Shown here piece by piece: positions 23,624-32,700 of a DNA stretch of 64,000 bases. Source of the DNA: Enoplolaimus lenunculus (taxonomy: Eukaryota > Nematoda > Enoplea > Enoplida > Thoracostomopsidae); the NCBI GenBank assembly GCA_030248215.1, contig JASANG010000196.1:1-64000 (forward strand), given 5' to 3'. The notes beneath the pieces are model-generated. The model worked only from the letters and a program-made list of their open reading frames with translations. It had not been told where the DNA came from and did not search any database. Each line of letters opens with the position of its first letter. Position 1 is the first letter of the stretch. Made by a program: the position numbers and the translations under genes.

Positions 23624-24581
23624 CTCACACGTTACCATATGTGCACTCCGCACATCCATCGTCCCCCTATACTGTCTTAAAAAGGCTAACTATACTGTCT
23701 GTTATTGCATTACTCTGTGTGGAAATGTACCTCAAATAAAAAATGTCCGCATAGAGTTTATTGCATTAATGGACATTTTGTATACTGTTTGCGCATTATG
23801 TTAATATTAAATAGAATTGCGTGACCTGTCAGACTTTATTGTTACAGTCTAAAAGGTGTCGCCGGAAAGCGGTTAATAAGATAATTAATTTACTGCCTTA
23901 TTTTGTTGCTTTTTACATGTTCGCCAGAATTTTCCGTCAAAATTTGAATTTCGCTCCAAAATTTGGATTTTCCCGCCAAAATTTAAATTTCGCGCCAAAA
24001 TTGGAATTTTTCCGCCAAAATTTGAATTTTCCCGCCAAAATTTGAATTTTCCGCCAAAATTTAAGTTTCCCCTCAAAATTTGATTTTTCCCGCCAAAATT
24101 GGAATTTCCCTCCAAAATGTGAATTTTTTGCGCCAAAATTTGAATTTCCCGCCAAAATTTGAATTATCCTGCCAAAATTTGAATTTTCCGCCAAAATTTG
24201 AATTGTTTGCGCCAAAATTTGAATTTCCCGTCAAAATTTGAATTTGCCGCCAAAATTTAAATTTCCGCCAAAATTTGAATTTTCCCGCCAAAATTCGAAT
24301 TTCCTGCCAAAATATGAATTTTCCCGCTAAGGTGTCCAGAATGTGTCTATCATAAAAATATTGTCCGCTACACTGTTTTTCAAACATTTCAATGTCCTAG
24401 ACAGTGTTGCTGCAAAACAGTCTAGTCCGGATAGAGTTTCCGTGTAACTCTATGATGTGCGCGAATGGCGGTGATACTATTGGAAAACGAAGGGTTTCGA
24501 TAAAACATGCCGGACAAGCTATTGAATTTCTTTTGGGAGGGTACATTTTGTGTGCCGAGTGCACGTATGGTAACGTGTGAG
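23624..24581. mobile_element. TIR element (CTCACACGTTACCATA) carrying a 20-bp satellite
   Basis: TIRs CTCACACGTTACCATATGTG and CACGTATGGTAACGTGTGAG, 958 bp. About 23935-24325 is a tandem array of CGCCAAAATTTGAATTTTCC-like units, near 19 copies with 1-2 bp length changes. The array gives long repetitive open frames on the minus strand that are not genes. Confidence 0.8.
23935..24325. repeat. CGCCAAAATTTGAATTT minisatellite
   Basis: About 19 head-to-tail units of 19-22 bp with substitutions in nearly every unit, so the array is not recent. Confidence 0.9.
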
Positions 24582-24735
24582 TGGCAATATCAAAACTTGA
24601 GCTTCTTACTTGCCTAGAAATGTAATTGCAGCCAGACGTTAAATACGCTCACTTGTAAAAGTTTTATAATATTCTTCGGCAACTACAGTACTAACAATTT
24701 GGGACGTCGCCAAATCATAAATTTGACAATAATTC

Positions 24736-24870
24736 GGACCTATGTTACTTTAAGGGACGTCCAGGTTTCTGGTGGGTCTATAAAAGAGTACGTTTAGATT
24801 CTAGATTACATTTTTTGGTTGGCTTGGGTGTAGAAACACATTTTTGCATAGCTTAGGCTTAGGAATACTT
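24736..24870. mobile_element. family C MITE, right end degraded
   Basis: Begins GGACCTATGTTACTTTAAGG and has GGTCTATAAAAGAGTACG and CTTAGGCTTAGGAATAC. The closing TIR is not recognisable. Confidence 0.65.
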
Positions 24871-25942
24871 TTATTTTTGGATTCTAAGGTATGAACTGGA
24901 CCTTTAGCCTTGGTAACAAGTGATTTCCTATCCTTGATAACTGTGGATTATCAAACTCAATTCTATTCACAAGTAGTAATCCTTCAAATTACAAGTATTA
25001 TCACTTTTTCTAAAAAGTTTACTAGGTCGATGATGAAAATTATTTCAAGTTCCTATTCCGGTTCCTGCGAAGAAATTCAGTCCTGTGCCGGCAAAATTTA
25101 GTTCCTATTGGAACCGTGCTGGTTTCACAGGAGACCAGATTCAGGAGTTATTATTTTTCTGGTTGTTACTGACCCTGTGTAGTTTAGGATTTAAACATCT
25201 TTTGTATGATACTGTTTTTGGCGTTTGGAATATTTGATACTGGCGTACCATTGAAAGGTCCTGCTACAGCCTTCATCTTGTACTATTTCTTGCTTTCCAG
25301 GCCGAAATCAGATTCTGATTGGTAAATGTGATATTAATGTTCAAAATATTCTGCTTTAGAAATGTTAATATTTAATTTCGTAATTTAATTAAAAAATTAG
25401 AATTGCTTTTCTGAAAACGGAATTTGAAAATGTGTCACGATTCAGTGATTGATTTGCTGTTTTGGAATTGAGTTGAATGTGAAATAACGGCTAATTTGTT
25501 CTATTAACGCGATGATACTTGTTTTATAATTGTGGCAAGACAACATTATGCGAAATTGGCTTGGATAATTTTATGGTTATATAAAAACTGTCGAACTCAC
25601 AAATGGATAATATAAACCACAGTAAACATTTTGTACCCATGAAATCGTGATATTGGGATTTTGGGAAATTTGGTTATTACCCGAGAAATTGGGATTTTGG
25701 CCGCAGCTTTTTTGCTCAGGATTTTGACGCTTTGGGAATTTGGGATATTACCCAAGAATTTGGGATTTTGGAAATGCATAAAACAAGGTACATCATATAA
25801 CATCAACCTAAAGCTTAAGCATACTCAGACGCCTGAGCATAAAAATCAGTTTAATAAACTTAAGTAGCAACCCAAACCCTGATATTAGTTGAGAAAGGCA
25901 TAATCGCGAATGAAGATATTTTAGGTTGTATTTTAAATTAGA

Positions 25943-26710
25943 ATGACTCTATTAGAGGTTAATGAATTTCTTCTGACTGGAAAATACCCAGGCGACAAGT
26001 GGAAAAAAGAAGGCTTATCCCAGTACAAGCTAATTTCAAAAAACGAGATCTTCGTCGTCGCGCAAACGACTATCATTTACCGCAATATCTTGTACTACAA
26101 AACTAAGGACGGTGAACGTCGACGGGTGGTGCTGTTTCAGTCTGATCAACTGAAACTAATTAAACAAGCGCATACTGAAACAAACCACGGATCAAGAGAT
26201 ACAATCTTGGCATATCTGCAAAAAACGCACTATTGGAATACCATGGTTAAAGACATTAATACAGTATTGACAAATTGTTCTTGCCGCAACCCTACCACGA
26301 ACAGAAAATCAAAACAGAATTTACCAGGATTTTACCCTCCTAGTGTTCCGGCACGAATTTCTAAATGTGCCAGCAAGTTGGGAATTACACGTAAGGTTAC
26401 ACCTCCAGTAATGAGAGCATCTCCTGTTCTGGGCACGCCTAAGAAAATCAAGTTTATTGAAGAAGATGGCAACTGTTTTTATCGAACACTGTCCTATATA
26501 ATGACTGGGAGTTGAAGCCTATCATCCTGTGATACGATCAGCTATAGTTGAGGCAATTTTGTCTCCCGAGATAGGTTCAAAATTAAGCAGATACTATAAA
26601 TTAGACATGAAACAATACGTTGAAACAAGTGGGGTCGGTAACAATGGAACTTGGGCTACAGATGTCGAAATTTTCGCAGCAGCATGTACACTTGAATTTA
26701 CCAAATAGTC
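25943..26710 (+). pseudogene. fossil of an integrase-bearing element (H2C2 zinc-binding domain plus OTU-like domain)
   Basis: The first part has an integrase-type H2C2 signature: HTETNH, then YWNTMV, then a cysteine pair in TNCSCRN, as in Ty3/gypsy-, Ginger- and Polinton-type integrases. The second part matches the start of an OTU cysteine-protease fold (EEDGNCFYRTLSYI). Integrase plus OTU pairs are known from some transposon polyproteins and their domesticated derivatives. No catalytic core, reverse transcriptase or long terminal repeats are recognisable nearby. It is broken and partial, with at least one break. Moderate age, since domain motifs are still readable. Confidence 0.6.
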
Positions 26711-27498
26711 AAGAACACACCCAAATGGTATTTATTCAGCAGCGCCTTTTATGCCACGCCGTCGAGGAAGCAAATCAGTGGACAAAGAACTAAGGTAGAT
26801 GGCTTGAAAAGGAAAGCTTACTTTAACCTCTCATTTTCGTTTACAATTCAGGGCTGTCAGCGTAGTAAAAGAGTGACAATGACTTTTTGTAAATTTAAAC
26901 ATTTTTATTGGTGATTAATATATATTTTTCGTTGTTTACAGCATTCTGAATCACGACATCTGATCACCCACCGCCTGCATTGTTGATGTTCTATAGCAAA
27001 ATAGAATATTACGCTGGGGAAAACTATAGGTAGGCTACAATTTCGTTATTATAATGGGGTAGATTATTTGAAAATTGACTTATCAAATGAACTAATATTC
27101 GCCGAGCTGCAGGACAAATTTTGTTTACAGTTAAAAGGCGGGTCGTGTGTTGCCAATACACAACAATTTAACCAGAGATCATCAAGATTTGTTATCGGCA
27201 GGGTGTAGTCGGTTTTCCTATTCCGATTAGAATACTGATTCAAAACGACATCCGGTACCTATTTCCGTTCCGATTGCACAATCAATCGGAATAGGAATTT
27301 CCAAATTTTAATTTTAGGCCTTCGTGTTGTGATATATTGTATAAATATTCTGCATCATTTATCTATTAAATTGTTTTATATAATTTAACTTAGCAGTAAT
27401 TGATTGTAATATAGCTTTACTGAGCTAAAAAATGATTGCCAATTTCATGCGACGTTTTTGAGATTCCCAGATTGGTGAAAAACAAAACCTATCCCAAC

Positions 27499-27514
27499 AG
27501 CCCTTTCAAGAGCT
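27499..27514 (+). promoter_or_regulatory. histone-type 3' stem-loop candidate 1
   Basis: AGCCCT, loop TTCA, AGAGCT, with CCAAC before and ACT after. Six-pair stem with one C/A mismatch. Confidence 0.4.
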
Positions 27515-27554
27515 ACTATGACAACGATATATTTCACCGTTAACACATAAAAGC

Positions 27555-27555
<1 letters not shown>

Positions 27556-27590
<35 letters not shown>
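27556..27590. repeat. (TA)n microsatellite
   Basis: About 17 TA units in the first stem-loop unit; the second unit has only a short TATATA. Confidence 0.9.
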
Positions 27591-27592
<2 letters not shown>

Positions 27593-27946
27593 AAATTTTT
27601 TTCATTTTCCAAACAATTGCAAAATGAGAGTTAAAATCAACACACATTTGGTTAAAACAATGTTGGTGTACGAGTTCAAAAGGGTAAAAGACTGCTGCAC
27701 GACGGATGGAGAGACAGCGTGATAAGGACATGCAAACGCTGGCACATGGAGCGGCCAACTCAAAAAGGTGGTATCATTCGCTATCGCGAATTTCGCCATG
27801 CTGTGGGTGATCGAGGAGATGGCTCTCAAGGCCGCATCCTAGGCGTGGTACTCCGTGGCAACGTAGCCATCACGGCAATGGTTTTCACCAACTGGGTCGA
27901 AGTCGAACGTCGACACTGATTGGTGAAAAACAAAACCTATCCCAAC

Positions 27947-27962
27947 AGCCCTTTTAAGAGCT
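27947..27962 (+). promoter_or_regulatory. histone-type 3' stem-loop candidate 2
   Basis: AGCCCT, loop TTTA, AGAGCT; same flanks as candidate 1. Confidence 0.42.
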
Positions 27963-28369
27963 ACTATGACAACGATATATTTCATCGTTAACATATTAAA
28001 GCGTAGTATATATGGAAAATTTTTTCATTTTCCAAACAATTGCAAAATGAGATTTAAAATCAACGCACATTTGGTTCAAACACACATTGGTGTACGAGTT
28101 CAAAAGGGTAAAAGACTGCTGTACGACGGATGGAGAGACAGGGTGATAAGAACATACAAACGCTGGCACATGGAGCGGCCAACTCAAAAAGGTGGTATCA
28201 TTCGCTATCGCGAAATCATCATGCCGTGGGTGAACGAGGAGATGGAACGCAAGGCCACATTCTAGGCGTGGTACTCCGTGGCAACGTAGCCATCACGGCA
28301 ATGGTTTTCACCAACTGGGACGAAGTCGAACGTTGACACTGATTGGTGAAAAACAAAACCTATCCCAAC

Positions 28370-28385
28370 AGCCCTTTTAAGAGCT
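28370..28385 (+). promoter_or_regulatory. histone-type 3' stem-loop candidate 3
   Basis: Identical to candidate 2 over the hairpin. It closes the second unit; the duplication homology ends just after it. Confidence 0.42.
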
Positions 28386-29794
28386 ACTCTATTTTATGAC
28401 AAGATCCACTGGGTGGATCTTCTATTGTTAGAACTGCATGAAAACCAGGCGTGGAAGAGCGAAACGATCTACGTATCTAAATCGGGTGGTTTTCCAAAGG
28501 CTTTTAAAGATCTCAAAATTATCTATCCGGTACGTGGATAATTTTTGTTTGATGGTACATGCTTAGAAACAATCTGTTAAAGTAATTAAATAAAAATAAT
28601 ATATTGTAGCATAAAGCAAATGCTAAAAAGCTTGTTAGATCTAAGAAGAACCAATCTATCTCTGCAAGCACAATTTATGCAGTGTCAGGCTAAACTATGT
28701 ATGCGGGTTTAAGCCAATCAAAATTAACTAACTTTTCACGTTTAATAAATGTTTTCGGATAGGTATACCAAGATTTGTCGTTCTATGCGTCAGATGAAGC
28801 AGATGATATAGCCCTATGGTTTGAAGGACATTAGGTATTAAATTTCGGCCGGTGGAAATTAAGATGTTTACTAAAAATGACTACAAAATTATATAGATTT
28901 CATTAGTATAGTATGAAAACCTTGACAATGGCCAATAATAAACCATCGAAGAAATCTAAAATACTGCAGATAAAGTTAATACCTATCTCCAACTAAGGTT
29001 AGTTCACCAATAATATTGCAAGAAAGAAAGATTAAATGAATTTGTCGGTGGCATGTGTTTTTCATTTTTCGGTCCGTTTCCGGTAATTTTGTCAAAGTCC
29101 GATTCCAGTAAAGTGTAATTCCGGTTGCACCTTGATATCAGCACATCACTAACACATATGTATGTATATATACTTGCGGAGCAAATTTTATATTCTTTGT
29201 CAACTTAAAACGCTCGCCCCCATGCTCCCGCACTGCTTACAAGCGCACAAGCAACCCCAACTGGGGTAAACGCGCACCCGGGTGTATAATGGAGGGTAAA
29301 CTGGCACTTTTATCGACTGTTGTATTTTTGATAATCGGTATTCTCGGAATATAATAGAATTTCTTTGTTCTGGAAAAACGCTTAAATTATTTCAAGGCAG
29401 TTTATAAATCATTGACCAACCGTAGAGGTTGCTACTGCTAGTACCTAAATATATACGGACATGATGGGAAAGTTGAAAAAGTTATTAATTTATAATTTAA
29501 CAATTTTTGGCTTTTCAGTAAGAAATAAAATCGATATGCTCCCAAAAATAATACGCTCTAATGGTCCCACTTTGCGCGATGCTGCAAAAGTGTAATTGAC
29601 TACATAGAAATCTCTATGCAAATTTTCTAATTATAGAATAATCTCGTATATGTGCTATAAAGCTATTGTAAACAAGGTATACCGTAAACTTACCCAAAAT
29701 ACGTATGCGGGGTATTCCAACGGTAATATGAATAACTTAATCATGGGTTTTAATTTGTATTAGCGTTAAATGTAAAAACTTCGATGTTATTGCT

Positions 29795-32700
29795 ATGGCG
29801 TGTTCTGACGATGATGATGCAATGGATACATCCGCTATGTTTTGCGACGGATGGCTTTTCGGTCATGTCTTGGGTGATGGGACTTTTGCAGAGTAAGCTA
29901 AGTTTGCACTGAAGTTTTCAGACTGAATTGTATATCGAAGTTGTGAAGTGCCGGTGTCTGTTAATATTATTTAACTTGCAGGATTCTGCAGTACAAAAAT
30001 GACGTTAAACACCATCTCAAAGAGTGCCGCACACCTGATTAGAACTACTGCATTGCGTATAAAAACGTACACAAATACTTTGCACGTAGCAATAAGAAAC
30101 GAGTAATACCGAGACATAACAACATTGTCCGTTTTATGTTTTAATTTTGTTTGCATATTTATTACGGGAACTAAGAATGTCACGATAATTGTGGTTGAAA
30201 ATTTGAAAATTTATAATTTTTTGACGTTTTGGTAACGTTTCAGCGTTCATTTGCTAACCAACGTAGAAACAAAGCAACATGTGGCATGCAAATGTTTTCG
30301 TATTGACGAAATTAACAACTTGGCCGATATAAAGAAAGAGGTAAGATATGTTGGTCAACAGGGTGCAACCAAATATTTCCCTACGGTATTTTTGGTCAGC
30401 AGAGTGCAACCAAATATCCCCCTACGGTATTTTTGGTCAGCAGAGTGCAACCAAATATCCCCCTACGGTATTCTACATAGCCGGATATTTATTGATGAAA
30501 CGTATATACCGTAGACTATACTGTTATTTTCGACTAAAATCTGTATACGTATTTCGCAGTGACTTTTGTTCGAAATGACAAAATAAGTGCCGCTTCTGTT
30601 CGTAATAGCCCTTGATTTGTGTTTTCAGGTAACAATAATGAAACTTCTGCATCACAAACATATTGTCAAATTCCTGTGCGAAAATCGGCTCGAAGAAGAA
30701 CGGATACATTGTATTTTTATGGAATACATTGCCGGTGGAGAATTGTTTGACCGTATTGGTAAGCAAAATGTCGTTCAAAACTGGACCTTATTATTGTGTT
30801 AGGATTTTCGTTGTTGCCTTTTTGAAATGGTTTAATTTTGGTTTATTTGAATATATTTTACATATAATTATACTCTTGGTCATTCAACCTGTGTCGTAAG
30901 CGTAACTGATGGCATAATCTTTTAATGGAACATCCGTGTATACATGGTGACTTTGTTTAGGTTATATTGTGATGACCACCGCAGCTTTTTGGCTTCAGTG
31001 TGGTGTGAGGAGTATCAGGATTACGTTTCTCACTGCTTGTTTGTTGCAATCTTTAGATCCTGACGTTGGGATGTCTGAAGATCAAGCGCAATTTTTCTTT
31101 CGCCAGCTTATGGACGGTGTAGTAAGTTTTGCTGTGCGATTACAAGTAACCTCTTTTACGTTTTTGTTGTAATTCTCGTCGGTGGGGGTTCTTGAGCGAA
31201 GCAAAGAGATCCTTGTATTCATTTTTGCGAAGTTTGGCTGTGTAATGATAGATTATCACTGCTAAACTGACTTTTAAAATATGGGACGTTGTTAAAATGG
31301 TGTGAATGCTATACCGTGCCATAATTGTTTTGCTTGCTGTTGCTGCTGTTTCAGGAATATATTCATTCAAGAGGCATTGCACACCGTGACATCAAGCCCG
31401 AAAATCTTTTACTCACCGAAGATGGTATGTTATAGATATGTACCTTTTTTCGTTCTTTCCTATATATACTTGCAATTTTTTATGTCTTCGATTTATTGAT
31501 GCTTACTTTATTTATATGAATTTTTCGAATTTCAGCTAATTTTGCGCTTCACATCTGTTGTGGCCTGGAGCGTAGCCAGAATTTTGTTTGGGGAGTTACA
31601 ATTTTGTAATAACATTTAAAATTTAAATGGTTGCTTATTATATTACATGTTATTGAAAAAAGTTCTAAAAATTGATTAAGCAAAAGCACCACGGGAATTT
31701 TGATTTCTAAAACCTTTGGATACACTTTAGGTTACTGGCATTTGCATTGATTTTGATTATATACGAAGCATAATTTAGATGTACTAAAAATAATCGATTT
31801 CGGGATGGCAACGCTGTATCGAACGCCGAAAATTAGCCGTCGACTTAAAGAGCGCATCGGAACGGTTCAATATATGGCACCGGAAGTTGTTATTGCTAGT
31901 GATCGAAGGCCTTATCAACCGTATCCGGCGGATCTATGGAGTTGTGGTGTGACGCTAGTTGGCATGTTGTCAGGTCGTAAGTGACAGTGTACAAATGCAG
32001 ATGCTCAAACCGGTTAATGTTCGTTTCTGGTAAAAAATACTAACCGGTCCCTGTACCGGTGAATTAGTGTATGGTCGCTCGCTCCCTGATCCCAGCACGA
32101 CAATATTTCAACATCTCGAAACAGGTCATTAATATAAATAATTACAGGATTGCCTTGGAGTCAAGCCGGTGTTGAAGATATTAATTTTAACAAATGGCGC
32201 AACAACGATTTGAACGGACTGCCATGGAAATTGATCGATTATTTGCCGTTGAGTAAGATTTTCAATTTTGAATTTCACGGTTTTGAGTGTTTTTGTTTTG
32301 AACTCAAAACAGACTGCAACACAGCATGCAGTAGTTTTACCTCATATTTGTAAGGCTGATGCTGAATCTAAGAAGAAAAGCGAAGATCAAAAATTAGATG
32401 TGAAAATGGAAATACATGTGTGAAAGTAGAAAAACTAAAGCTTAACTAACTTGTTTAAAACCAGCTGTCAGTAGCAACACTTTGCCGAATCCGAATCCCA
32501 GCCTTTGTTGCCACCCTGCTCGGTGACCGACCGTGACGAACAGTACTGCACGACAAGCGTAGCGTCTCGCTTCCTCTAGATGTATGTACTCAAGTAAGCT
32601 TTATTGACTTGAAGTGATTTTAGCGTTACTACGTAAAGTGTTACAAACTTGTCCTGAACGACGTGCAACTGCAGAACAAATTCGCGAACATCGATGGCTT

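Larger units (their letters stand above)
23401..24700. mobile_element. family F element split by a satellite-bearing TIR element
   Basis: The left part starts CAGGGTGCGACCAGATATTA. The right part (from about 24590) has ACTTGCCTAGAAATGTAATT, which matches the inside of the 18.5 kb copy. Between them sits the 23624-24581 element. Confidence 0.55.
27470..28390 (+). repeat. tandem duplication (423-448 bp units) with histone-like 3' stem-loops
   Basis: Two full units and a partial third begin at about 27470, 27919 and 28341 with GATTGGTGAAAAACAAAACC. Each start carries CCAACAGCCCTTTTAAGAGC (or TTTCAAG), close to the metazoan histone mRNA 3' hairpin. The unit bodies share a GC-richer 240-bp core (such as GGTGGTATCATTCGCTATCG). 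Different short frames are open in the two copies, and none matches a core histone by eye. The unit length difference is mostly the TA microsatellite at 27556-27590. Confidence 0.75.
20273..29794. other. interval between SUV39H and CHEK1
   Basis: About 9.5 kb without an intact gene. It contains TIR elements, a satellite array, an integrase/OTU fossil, a tandem duplication with stem-loops and a TA microsatellite (listed separately). GGGATTTTGG words repeat at 25645-25780. No clear AATAAA polyadenylation signal was seen close to the SUV39H stop; ATTAAA occurs near 20373. Confidence 0.6.

Noticed and set aside
23935-24325. CRISPR array
   Set aside because: Head-to-tail satellite with no unique spacers, in an animal genome.
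23885-24387. Minus-strand frames with repeated NFGGK/KFWR peptides
   Set aside because: Read from the CGCCAAAATTTGAATTT satellite inside a TIR element.
27602-28336. Histone genes upstream of the stem-loop-like hairpins
   Set aside because: No H2A, H2B, H3, H4 or H1 motif could be found by eye in any frame of either unit.
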